From contig CM114271.1 in the NCBI GenBank assembly GCA_050084515.1, positions 56,916,001-56,980,000 of the forward strand: 64,000 bases of DNA. Reading direction: 5' to 3'. Positions 33,060-42,918 of the stretch are shown in pieces. The position numbers and the translations under genes were made by a program. The notes beneath the pieces are model-generated. The model ran no database searches. It worked only from the letters and a program-made list of their open reading frames with translations, and was not told the DNA's origin. The first letter of the stretch is position 1. Each line of letters starts with the position of its first letter. This stretch comes from Blasia pusilla (Eukaryota > Marchantiophyta > Marchantiopsida > Blasiales).

Positions 33060-33625
33060 TAATCTCAAGCTCGGCGGCTAATCTCTGGACGACTGCTAAT
33101 CACAGGTCGACGACTATTTATTTGGACGGGTGCTAATCACAAGCCTGCTGCTATCCTGTAGATGGCCGCTAATCACAGGCCGGCGGCTATTATCCAGACG
33201 GATGCAAATCACAGGCCGGCGGCTGTCCTTTGGACGGTTGCTAATCTCAGGCCCAGCGGCTACGTTTGCATGGCTGCTAAACTGCCGCCGACCTTTCCTG
33301 CCTCTCCTCCCTTAAGTTTTCCCTCCCCTCTCCCCTTGTTCCCTTTTTTTTTTACCTCCCTTCCCTATGTTATTTTTTTCCTCCCTCTCCTCCCTTCTCT
33401 AGACGGCTTTTACTTTCAGGCCCGGTGGCTATTCTCTGGACGGCTGCTAATCACAGGCCCGGCGGCTAAGTCTGCACGGATGCTAAATTGCCGCCGACCT
33501 TTCCTGCCTCTCCTCCCTTAATTTTTCCCTCCCCTCTCCCCTCATTCCCTTTTTTTTTACCTCCCTTCCCTATGTTATTTTTTTCCTCCCTCTCCTCCCT
33601 TCTCCAGACGGCTTTTAATCTCAGA
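33060..33625 (+). repeat. Higher-order GGCGGCTA / polypyrimidine repeat
   Basis: Two copies of a module lie at about 33,281-33,410 and 33,483-33,610, with a third at 34,121-34,230. Each holds CTGCTAAATTGCCGCCGACC, then CTTTCCTGCCTCTCC, a C/T-rich run, then CCAGACGGCTTTTAATCTCA. GGCGGCTA-type words lie between them. Open frames here are repeat translations. Confidence 0.8.
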
Positions 33626-34855
33626 CCCGGCAGCTATTCTCTCGACGGCTGCTAATCACAGGCCCGGTGGCTATTCTCTGGATGGCTGCTAATCACAGGC
33701 CCGACGGCTATTCTCTCGATGGTTGCTAATCAGAGGCCTGGCGGCGATTCTCTGGACGGCAGCTAATCACAGGCCCGGCGGCTATTCTCTGGATGGCTGC
33801 TAATCACACGCTCAGCGGCTATTCTTTGGACGGCTGCTAATCTCATGCCCCGCAGCTATTTTGTGGACGGCTGCTAATCACAGGCCCGACGGCTATTCTT
33901 TGGATGGCTGCAAATCACATGCCCGGCAGCTATTCTCTAGACGGCTGCTAATCACAGGCCCGGCGGTTATTCTCCGAACGGCTGCCAATCACAGGCCCGG
34001 CGGCTATTCTCTGGATGGCTGCTAATCACAGGCCCGGCGGCTATTCTCTAGACAGTTGCTATTCATATGCCCGACGGCTGTTCTCTGGACGGTTTAGGGT
34101 TTGCGACAAATACACCGCACGGCTGCTAAATTGCCGCCGACCTTTCCTGCCTCTCCCCTCATTCCCTTTTTTCTTACCTCGCTTGCCAATGTTATTTTTT
34201 TCCTCCCTCTCCTCCTTTCTCCAGATGGCTTTTAATCTCACGCCCGGCGGCTATTCTCTCGACGGTTGCTAATCACAGGCTCGACGGCTGTTCTCTGGAC
34301 GGCTGCTAATGACAGGCCCATCGGCTATTCTCTAGACGGCTGCTAATCAGAGGCCCGGCGGCTATTCTCTGGACGGCTGCTAATCATAGGCCCGACGGCT
34401 ATTCTGTGGATGGCTGCTAATCAGAGGCTTGGCGGCTATTCTCTCAACGGCTATTCTCTCGACGGCTGCTAATCACAGGCCCAGCGGCTATTCTCTCGAC
34501 GGCTGCTAATCATAGGCCCGGAGGCTATTCTCTGGACGGCTGCTAATCACAGGCCCGACGGCTATTTTGTGGAGGGTTGCTAAGCACAGGCCCGTGGCTA
34601 TTCTGTGGACGGCTGCTAATCAGACGCCCGGAGGCTATTCTCTCGACGGCTGCTAATCACAAGCTTGACGGCTATTCTCTAGACAACTGCTAACCACAGG
34701 CCCGGCGGCTATTCTCTGGACAGCTGCTAATCACAAGCCCGACGGCTATTCTATGGATGGCTGCTAATCACAGCCCGACGGCTCTTCTCTGGACGGTTGC
34801 TAATCATAGGCCGGGCGGCAATTCTCTGGACGGTTTAGGGTTTGCGACAAATACG
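33625..34855 (+). repeat. 37-bp minisatellite array, about 30 units
   Basis: The unit contains GGCGGCTATTCTCTGGACG and GCTGCTAATCACAGGCC; the period is 37 bp (for example GGCTATTCT.TGGA at 33,780 and 33,817). Two exits from the array carry the same 27-bp end GGACGGTTTAGGGTTTGC... (34,087-34,113 and 34,829-34,855), so the array has been duplicated as a block. Units differ by scattered transitions. There are no unique spacers, which rules out a CRISPR. Confidence 0.95.
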
Positions 34856-34989
34856 CCACATACCCTTTCAATATTCATATGGTTCCATCACTTCTGGCTT
34901 TAGGATTTGATGAAATAAAAAGTCTGAAAACATAGATGGAAAAATATAGTTAAAACCTGTATTATCCAAATGTGTGAAAGATCTAGCGT

Positions 34990-35760
34990 CTTTGTAGCCC
35001 AACTCGTAATTTCCTTCTTCTTTTTGTTCTCTCCTTCCTCTTTTTTTTTTTTGTCCGTCCTTCCTCTCCTGCCTTCATTTTTCCTCTATTCCCTCCCTTA
35101 TTTTTTCCTCCTTCTTTTTGTTCTCTCCTTCCACTATTTTTTCCTCGCCATCCTCCCTCTCCATGCTTCATTTTTCCTCCATTCCCTCACTTGTTTTTAA
35201 AATCCCCCCCCCATGCTCCCTTTTTCTTTCCTCCCTCTCCTTCCTTTTTTTTCCTCTCCCTCCTCCCTTCATGTTTCCTCCATTCCCTCACTAATCTAAA
35301 CCCCACCCCCCCTCACTATTTTTTACTCCCTCTACTTCCTTTTTATTCCTCCATTCCCTCCCTTTTTTTTTTCCCCTCCCCCCTCCCTTATATTTTCCTC
35401 CCTCTCCTTCCATTTTATTTTCTTCTACACCCTCCCTCTCCTCCCTTCATGTTTCCTCCATTCCCTCACTAATCTAAACCCCCCCTCCCTCACTATTTTT
35501 TTACTCCCTCTACTTCCTTTTTATTCCTCCATTCCCTCCCTTCATTTTTTTCCTTCTCCTTCCTCATTTTCCTCTCCCCCTCCTTTTTTTTCCCTCCCTC
35601 TCCTTCCTCCCCTTCCTAGTTTTTCCTCCCTCTCCTTCATTTTTTTCCCTGTCCTTCATCATTTTTTTCCTCCCTCCCCTTCCTAGTTTTTTGTTCTCTC
35701 CTTCATTTTTTTCCTCTCCTTCCTCAATTTTCTCCATCCTCCCCTTCCTCTCGAAATTTC
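34990..35760 (+). repeat. Polypyrimidine tract, about 750 bp
   Basis: Nearly uninterrupted C and T on + in CTCCCTCCTCCCTT-like units; longer segments repeat (for example CACTAATCTAAACCCC at about 35,289 and 35,468). It may adopt triplex-type structure. Open frames such as 34,970-35,200 and 35,191-35,472 are composition artefacts. Confidence 0.9.
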
Positions 35761-35766
35761 GCCGCT

Positions 35767-35925
35767 ACTAAAGTGCGGGTAAGGGAGTCAGGCTGGCCTG
35801 CGGCTACGGTGCGCAGAAGGGAGTCAGGCCGGCCTGCGGCTACGGTGCGCAGAAGGGAGTCAAGCCGGCCTGCGGCTACGGTGCGGAGAAGTGAGTCTGG
35901 CCGGCCTACGGCTATAGTGCGTAAT
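35767..35925 (+). repeat. 36-bp tandem repeat, four units
   Basis: The unit includes GTGCGCAGAAGGGAGTCAGG and CCGGCCTGCGGCTACG, with a 36-bp period. The fourth unit is diverged. Confidence 0.9.
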
Positions 35926-36380
35926 AGGGGACGGGCTGGCGTCTAGCTATGATGCATTGAGGTCTGCACCCGGCGGTAGTTTCTTGAAGCTCAACCTTGG
36001 ATATTGAATAGAAATCTGAAATGCATGCGGGCGAGTGGGCCACGGGTAGGCACGGCCAGGACGTGAGGCCAATTTTCAGATTTCAGATTTTAGGTCAATT
36101 TTCAGATTTCACATTTCAGGTTGAGGCCGAATGAGCTCAACCGCTGGGTGAGGGTGATGAAGGTCGAATGTGCTCTTGGGTAGATTGCGATTGCAGAGCG
36201 CAAGCAGCTACTATGCGGATTGGGGACGAGCTTTTCGGCAGATTGCGAATGCAGAGGGACGGCTATCCTCTTGGGCGATTGCGATTGTGGAGCTTTGGCG
36301 GCTAATGTGTGGATTTTGGACACTAGGGTCTCAAGTGTAGCCCGCGGCAGGTTTGAGGTGAAATTGATGCCATTTGAAGT
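35926..36380. other. Unassigned, GGCGGCTA-family sequence
   Basis: Scattered GGCGGCTAATG- and ATTGCGATTG-type words; a TTTCAGATTTCAGATTTTAGG short repeat lies at about 36,074-36,120. No gene is seen. Confidence 0.4.
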
Positions 36381-37130
36381 GAAATGCCGAGTTAATTGAT
36401 GCAGCCGGCGGTTAATTGCGTTGCCCCATGTTTTTGATTCTTTTAGCTTTCAGCCGCATCCGGCGACTAATTTGCAGCCGCGGCCCATAGCCCTTGCTTT
36501 TGTGATTCAGGGTCAGAAGCAACGCTAGGGTCTCCAATGCAGTCGGGGGCTACTTTCTAGGCATTTTGTCGTTATCACCAATTGCGGACCGGGGTTGAAG
36601 GTGCGGATTTGACTGCCTTTGGCGGCTAATTTCTAGGAAAATTTCATGGAGTTGGCCGCTTTTAATTTGATGTTGCCGGCGGATAATTGATGCAACCGGC
36701 GGTTAATTGCAATGGCCCATGTTTTTTATTCTTTCAGCTTTCAGCCGTATCCGGCGACTAATTTGCAGCCGCGGCCCATAGCCCTTGCTTTTATGATTCA
36801 GGGTCAGCAGCAACGCTAGGGTCTCCAATGCAGCCGGGGGCTACTTTCTAGGCATCTTGTTGTTATCACGAGTTGCAGACCGGGGTTGAAGGTGCGGATT
36901 TGACTGCCTTTGGCGGCTAATTTCTAGGAAAATTTCATGGAGTTGGCCAATTTTGATGCAGCCGGCGGTTAATTGCGATGGCCCATGTTTTTGATTCTTT
37001 CAGCTTTCAGCCGCATCTGGCGACTAATTTGCAGCCGCGACCCATAGCCCTTGCTTTTGTGATTCAGGGTCAGCAGCAGCGCTAGGGTCTCCAATGCAGC
37101 CGGGGGCTAATTTCTACGCATCTCCTGCTC
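36380..37130 (+). repeat. 270-290-bp direct repeats, three units
   Basis: The anchor CCCATGTTTTTGATTCTTT occurs at about 36,425, 36,716 and 36,982. Units share GCCGCATCCGGCGACTAATT, CAGCCGGGGGCTA, GACCGGGGTTGAAGG and GGCGGCTAATTTCTAGG. They again contain the GGCGGCTAA word. The last unit runs into the minus-strand coding-like region at 37,120. Confidence 0.9.
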
Positions 37131-37480
37131 CTTCCTCCCTCTCTTTCTTTTTGGCTCCTTCTTCATCTTCTTTTTCCAATACTTCTTCTGCTTCCTCTTC
37201 TATTTCTACCTTGTCGTCGTCTTCTTCTACCGTTGGTTTTATCACGTCTCCCGCTTCATGCTTGTGTATTTCGGGTGCCTACCTAATTTCCTTCTCCTCA
37301 TATTGTGCTAGGGTTATAGACTCGGATGGCAAAGTAACATCCAAGATCAATAGGGGATCAGAGAAACTGAAGAGCCTACGCAAATTGCGTTGAAAACGTT
37401 GTTCAAAATCCACAATAGCTTGAACAGTCAGGGGAGCTGAAGATCTACCTTGGATAGTGAAGAGATGGGTCAAAACTCAA
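37120..37480 (-). pseudogene. Coding-like minus-strand exon, acidic C-terminus
   Basis: The minus frame reads IVDFEQRFQRNLRRLFSFSD, then LTLPSESITLAQYEEKEIR-like sequence, one stop, then a Glu/Asp/Lys-rich tail (VEEDDDKVEIEEEAEEVLEK). The antisense + frame is a low-complexity Ser/Thr shadow. This strand looks more protein-like, but the family is unknown. It may be the last exon of a gene whose earlier exons are at 38,100-38,380 and 38,989-39,570. Confidence 0.35.
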
Positions 37481-38099
37481 GAAAATCAACCTGTGGGTAG
37501 AAAAGATGGTGCCTTGAGGTATCTACACAACTTGCAATATTTCTCACATATAGGCCAATGGCCTGTTTACAGTGCTCAAGAGATTGAAAGAGATTCCTTC
37601 TGCTCTAGTTTCTCTTCGAGAAGGGAATAATTGAAGCGCTGAAACCCAGAATCAGAGATGGATGGATCTCTACATGGGTATATACACGGGCCCCCGCAAT
37701 CCTCTCCCTAGCCCTCTAAATGTCTTCTCCATGAAAGGAAATCATGGCTTTCTCTTCTTCCTCTATGCCCCAGAACTCTTCTACACCCTTGCTCTACAAC
37801 CATGCAAGGCGTTCCATTGGAGAGAGTCAGACATTATTTTCTGAAATATACCCTTCGTTGAGAACCAAGGATTGGTTTCTGGAAATCAACAGAGGCCTCA
37901 GAAGTCGGCCATCATCTTTACTTATATGCAACTCTTGCTTCTTCAGATCCATGACTACCTCGACCAGAATGATATCAGACAAGCTGTCATATCAATGAAT
38001 AACACTACATTGATCAAAGATAGTACACTTCATTCAACCCACCCTCAATTGAGCTATGTTGCGTCTAGCTTGCTCCAAAGTACAGGTCCTTCACCCACA

Positions 38100-38380
38100 T
38101 GACTTTAAAAAGACCAACTCATCTTGTATTTAACTTGGTGTGGACAGTGGACACTATGTCTGTTGATAGTGTCCCAATCCATTTCCCTTTCACAAATACT
38201 TTTGTGACAGTAAGCAAGGTGGATGGAGAGACTTTTTGAAGATACACAATATCGGCTGTTCCTAGAACTTGAAGTACATGTGCTTCTGAAGTATTGTGAC
38301 TCACAATCCCTACAAAAGCCATGTTCTTTACAAGCCCATATGAGTCTCCATCCAGCGTATCGATCGAGCATATACCCTCC
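38100..38380 (-). pseudogene. Coding-like minus-strand exon, unknown
   Basis: A continuous minus frame reads MAFVGIVSHNTSEAHVLQVL, then a YLQKVSPSTLLTVTKVFVKG-type stretch and WIGTLSTDIVSTVHTKLN. The composition is that of a folded domain with alternating beta-like segments. I do not recognise it. It lies between other minus-strand exon candidates and just left of a + strand exon (38,487), so two genes seem to interleave. Confidence 0.35.
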
Positions 38381-38486
38381 CATTGAGAGAAAGTCCTACA
38401 AGAGTTGTCAGTGATGTGCTTTACGACAACTTCTTAGTTGGGTTTGATGCCTTTACCATACTAACACTCAAATTAATTTCTTGCAG

Positions 38487-38966
38487 GGATGACATCCAAG
38501 TCAAACTATGGAAGTAGGGTTCCCATTAAAAGATGTCATTTATCGGATAGACTTTGCTAGGTTGGAGGAAGATGTAGATAAGGACATGGCTGTTACCATG
38601 GGAGTCGCTGGAGTGTGGGAGGTGGATTGGACCGTCTGTGATAAGGATATGGTCATAAACTTCTCTAGCACGTTCAACCCCGACACTTCAAAGGGGATGC
38701 TTCGACAAATCTACGGGCATACAATGTCAGAGTATGCGTTATGTATCTCTCCACAACTCATAGCAATTGCTTTCCAATTCAAGCACCTTGGCTCATTCTT
38801 ATCTATGGAGCGCCAACACACTGATCAAGAGGAGTTAAGAATTTATTCCAAGTACCTCACCAAGCTGGAGAAGAAAGCCACGGATACAAGCTAGGGTGTG
38901 TTGTGCCAGAGAACTTTTGGGCACTACTATTACAGCCAAGAAACTAAAACAAAATGTATACAAATG
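38487..38966 (+). pseudogene. Unknown element gene, exon before 40.2 kb
   Basis: Acceptor TTTCTTGCAG ends at 38,486 and donor CAAATG|GTAAGA lies at 38,966/38,967. The frame with ATG at 38,508 runs through WEVDWTVCDKDMVINFSS, LIAIAFQFKHLGSFLSMERQ and YLTKLEKKATDTS, then one TAG (38,892-38,894), then continues open to the donor. It reads like a helical domain. No family is recognised. I infer it belongs to the + gene continuing at 40,168, because strand, spacing and splice signals fit. Confidence 0.4.
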
Positions 38967-38988
38967 GTAAGAACCTTCACTTTCTTCT

Positions 38989-39570
38989 TTACTTGGGTTT
39001 TGGCCGAGACTTCGGATTCTTCATCTTCGATTGTGGATGCTCCTTCCCTGCTCCATGTGAGGAACTCTTCTTTCTCGGTATCTTCTTTTGAGCAATGAAA
39101 TCATCGCTATCATCTGAAGTTGGTGCCTTCCCTATAGTAGTGTCTTTGGTAGGTAGCTTCAATTTTATGCACAATCGCTCTGATTTGTCTTTGGGCTCAC
39201 TCTCCTCCTTTCCTGCATTTTTCCTCTTCCGAGGATTCTTGGGCTCGGTCGGTGGAGTCCCACTCAGCTTTGCCTTCCCTTTCAATTTCAGATCTGATAC
39301 TAGGCGGGCCTCTGCTACAGTCACCTCATGTGAGGTTGGATCATCGCCATGGTTGAAGAGAATGGTCAAAATAACTCCAACTCCGCTTTCTCTCACTTTC
39401 TCTTTCTTGACTCTTGTTCGGAGGACTTGCCTGATATCAAGCATGAGTTTCCTCTAGACATAGGTTTCCCAATACACCGGAATCCCTTCCCAAGCCCGAC
39501 ATGCCATTGATAACATGCTTGCAGGGACACACTCGGGGTTTGCTTCCAGATGAAAGCAATGCATGAACGG
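38989..39570 (-). pseudogene. Lys/Ser-rich coding-like exon, minus strand
   Basis: A 151-codon open minus frame (39,444-38,989) is preceded in the same frame by CVPASMLSMACRAWEGIPVY and one stop. After a beta-like start (GVILTILFNHGDDPTSHEV) it turns basic and disordered: NPRKRKNAGKEESEP, IPRKKSSSHG. Nuclear-localisation-like basic clusters are obvious. On + this interval falls in the presumed intron of the gene at 38,487-42,436. Family unknown. Confidence 0.4.
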
Positions 39571-40167
39571 TGGCTATTCACAGCTGAGGGCACTTGCAAG
39601 CATTAACTTTCATTGAGTAGGTTATTCACAGAGAGGTTATAAAGTTCTTGCACTAACATGCACCGGTTGCTACTCTCAGCCGTATAAATTAATAACAAAG
39701 ATGAACATGAACCGGCGTCTATTCTTTGCCAAAGGTCAAGGCAACTAATAGCAAAGGGCATAAACTATTCTCAGCCAAAGCGCAAGTAGACTAATAGCAG
39801 CCGGCGGCGGCTAATCACAGCCTTTGCACAAGGCTGCCTGAATGAACCGGCGTCTATTATAGCATAAGCCGGCGGCTATTTTAATTCTCTGGATGGCGAC
39901 TAAGAGCAGCCGCCGGTGACTATTCAAAACCTTTGGACAAGGCTACCAAAATGAGCCGGCGTCTATTCTAGCACAAGGCGGCGACTATGCACTCTCTTTG
40001 GACTACAAAAAAATAGCAGCCGGAGGGGGGCTATTCACAGCCATTCTACAAGGTTGGCGGCTATCCACAGCGTTTGGGCAAGGCTACTAGCTTACACAAG
40101 GCTGCCTACACTTTATTTGTTTTGTTTATGTGTAATATAACTTTTGGGGTTCATTGGTGTGTACTAG
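39571..40167 (+). repeat. GGCGGCTA array in presumed intron
   Basis: Repeated CCGGCGTCTATTCT, GCCGGCGGCTATT, GGCGGCTATCCACAGC and GCAACTAATAGC words run from 39,570 to 40,095, then acceptor GTGTACTAG at 40,167. It lies between the + exons ending at 38,966 and starting at 40,168. Confidence 0.7.
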
Positions 40168-42436
40168 GGGACGTCTACACTTCCAGCAAAAGTCAAGTAG
40201 GAAGATGATTCTGCAACTCTGCCGATTGCTACAAATTCGAATCCAAGTGTAAGTATAGTAAGATTTCATCACAACTTGGCATTCTTTCATCTAGACATGT
40301 ATAATCGTTTTCTCGAAAAGGAGATTCCAATCAGGTCTCCTTCTTCCATAGACTCCAAAGCTGGTGTATAAAGACTTACTATCCTTTCCTTTTGCTCTGA
40401 GGATGTCAATTTTGAAGTTCATAGTCTTATAAATTTATTTTTTGGGTGCTACAGAATACTACTACGGCTAGTCGACCACGCCGTGCAAAAATGGCGATTT
40501 CAAGGTTGGGTATTGCAGTAGCAGAGCCTGCACATGAGAGCAATGTCATTGTGGAGGAGCATACTTCAGGCCTCCCTACGGCTTCAGGGGAAATTGAAGG
40601 TCTAAAGGAACCCCATGTCGAGGAGGAGCAGGGTGAACCCGTCTGTGAGGTGGGTGTCATTGATAGTCAGAAGGTGATAGATGAGGTGATCAAAGGCATC
40701 ACAGATGAATTGAATACTGTTGAGGACAAGGCAACGGAGGAGTCAGAATATCATGTCATTCATTTGGAGGATAGTGAAGCAGAGGAGCATGACAAGAAGG
40801 ATGCAGCTAGCCCTCAGTCCAATCCGAATGACACTGACACCAACAGGCATGATTCACCTTCACCTGTACATGGAGTGAAGAATGGAGAAAGCAAAGGGAA
40901 TGAGCAACGGAAGGATGGTATCGAAGGCTTGGATTGGAAAGAATTTGGGAACTTTCCTGAATGGAACACTCAGAAGGTAGGAGGTTGGGAAGTTCCCAAT
41001 GTTTCTCAGTTCGGGCCTTCACAACACCGGAGGAAGTCTCTAGGCACAACAAGGAAAGGCACGGTAGATACACCAATGAAGAACATTACAGGGGGCCCTC
41101 ATGGGAACATGGCAAGCGGCACACCACGTGCTCACCCTACAACAACGACCAAGGCCCATCTCTTCGTCGAGCCTATGGTGATTACCCGAGGCTCTCAAAT
41201 CATGGACAAGTTTCTTGTGAACAGAATGAGTCAAACTGACCATATGTTCACAGTGGATCAACAATTGCAAAAAGATAGTATCCCTGAGGTGCATATGGTT
41301 AACCGCTTATGCCAGACTGAGAGCGTGTACCATGTGAACAACTATATGCAAACTGAGGACTCCACATGGTGGTTGCATCACATGCGGTCCAAAGCGCTAG
41401 CAATGGTACCAACACGCGGTGCTCCACAACCCAAACCATCAAGTGAAGATGGTGTACCCCCTAATGCTGTGGGAGCTGAAGGTTTGGACGGAAAAGAAGA
41501 TGGGCTCAAATCACATAAGGTATTATACCAATCTTCAATTGCCCATCTTCCTTAATATGGCCTCTATTCTCCAATTGTTGTTCACAAATTGCAATAAGTT
41601 CTTATGGATTTTTTGCCTTCTTGTGGAGGAGTCAAGATATAGGTGAAGGTTTACTCTATACTTGTTGGATTGTCCCTAAACCCTATCCAAACAGCCTTAG
41701 TGATCACAACCGGCGGATAAGCATAGTCGGCGCCTATTCACTGTGGGCGGCTATTCACCCAGCCTTAGTGATCACAATCAGCGGGTAAACATAGCCGGCG
41801 CCTATTAACAGTGGGCGGCTATGCACACCCAATGCCTATTCAAAATTGGCGGCTAATCACAATCAAAGGCTTTGTGCTAAGCACAAAGTGGGGCTAATCA
41901 CACATGACGGCTATTTTCTATTGTAGGCTATTTGATGTACAGATTCGGTTTGTCTTTGGATGTAGGGACCAACGGAAGAAGTACCAGAGGAAGATCCGGA
42001 TGTGCCACAAGGAGGGTTTTTGATTGATGAGAGAATCATACAATTATGGATTAACCATTTGGGGATGCCCGCGGAAGATGTGGTGCATTTGGAGTGTTGG
42101 GAGGACAAAATTCATCTCACTGAACGAACCACAGCTAGAGTAGACAAGTATGTTGAAGTTCTCAAGCTAAGGCACGCAGCTCTTCTCGCTGACAGAGGAG
42201 ATATCATTACAAAGTTAGGAGTGATTGGCTATGACAACAAAGGTGGGTGGGAAGAAGCCTTGCGTACAGTGACAGCCTTGCAAGATTCGGAAGCAAGGAA
42301 TTCAAAGTTTATTTGTGATCTCTTGAGTAGGCTAGGTGTGTCATCAGACGGCCTTGACAAGGCATCCTGTTTCTCCAGGGCTCTAGTGGCTATTGTTGAC
42401 TTGCAGCGGTTGGATTCTACCGGTCCAAGCAAGTAA
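40168..42436 (+). pseudogene. Unidentified multi-exon element gene
   Basis: Three phase-0 exons fit GT-AG rules: 40,168-40,248; 40,455-41,519 (355 codons); 41,966-42,436 ending in TAA. Exon 1 contains one TAG (40,198-40,200), so the gene may be dead or its start may lie later. Exon 2 is hydrophilic and acidic (EESEYHVIHLEDSEAEEH), then has MSQTDHMFTVDQQLQK, RLCQTESVYHVNNYMQTED repeats and HHMRSKALAM. Exon 3 reads PQGGFLIDERIIQLWINHLG, ECWEDKIHL and a helical C-terminus. I do not recognise the family. Introns hold GGCGGCTA arrays like those of the MULE, suggesting a transposon gene. Confidence 0.5.
41690..41935 (+). repeat. GGCGGCTA array inside intron 41,520-41,965
   Basis: AACCGGCGGATAAGCATAG, GCCGGCGCCTATT and GGGCGGCTATTCACCCAGC-type words repeat two to three times between donor AAG|GTATTA (41,519/41,520) and acceptor GGATGTAG (41,965). 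Confidence 0.8.
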
Positions 42437-42529
42437 TAAATCTTTGTAAAGTTCCTTTTTGTTTTATGGTGAAACGGTGATAACGTCCATGTTGTATAGT
42501 GTATGTCAAGCGCTAGAATTTGTGCACTT

Positions 42530-42765
42530 CCACCCCAAACCCTAAAACCTGCGGCTCAAACCTGCGGCTAAAACGCTCCTTCATCTCCCCGTCGGCTGAA
42601 ACTTCATCAGCTCACTGCAATGCCATGACACACTCGACCTGCGGCTAAAACCTGCGGCTAACTCCAAACTTCCACCCTAAACCTGCGGCTAAAACCTGCA
42701 GCTAAAATGGTCCCTCCTCTCCCCGTTGGCTGAAATTTCAGAACTTCTGCGGTTAAGTGGAAAGG
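42530..42765 (+). repeat. CCTGCGGCTAAAA repeats
   Basis: ACCTGCGGCTAAAA and variants occur at least six times, with CTCCCCGTCGGCTGAAA modules. They lie just downstream of the gene ending at 42,436 and extend the GGCTA-rich theme into its 3' flank. Confidence 0.8.
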
Positions 42766-42847
42766 TCTACTACTATGGAAATGGTGCTAGAACAATTACC
42801 GGGCTTCCCGGTAGCTCATCTCCCATGTTGTAGGTAAGAGCCCCACT

Positions 42848-42918
42848 CAAGCAAGAGATTTCGTAGGGGGGCCACTTAAGCATCATACGAAGGGGAGGGG
42901 GCCACTTAAGCAAATACC
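42848..42918 (+). repeat. Possible element terminus, shared with 51.94 kb
   Basis: CAAGCAAGAGATTTC, then two copies of GGGGCCACTTAAGCA about 40 bp apart. The same arrangement occurs at 51,942-52,012. Both copies end a GGCGGCTA-containing region, so they may be the shared terminus of one transposon family. No inverted partner was found. Confidence 0.6.

Noticed and set aside
33625-34855. CRISPR-like array of 37-bp repeats
   Set aside because: Units are contiguous with no unique spacers, the host is eukaryotic and no cas genes are present. It is a minisatellite.
34970-35472. Open frames rich in Pro, Ser, Leu and Phe
   Set aside because: They translate a polypyrimidine tract; low stop frequency follows from composition.
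37094-37393. Ser-rich 99-codon frame on +
   Set aside because: The opposite strand reads as a more protein-like sequence with an acidic tail; the Ser-rich frame is probably its shadow.
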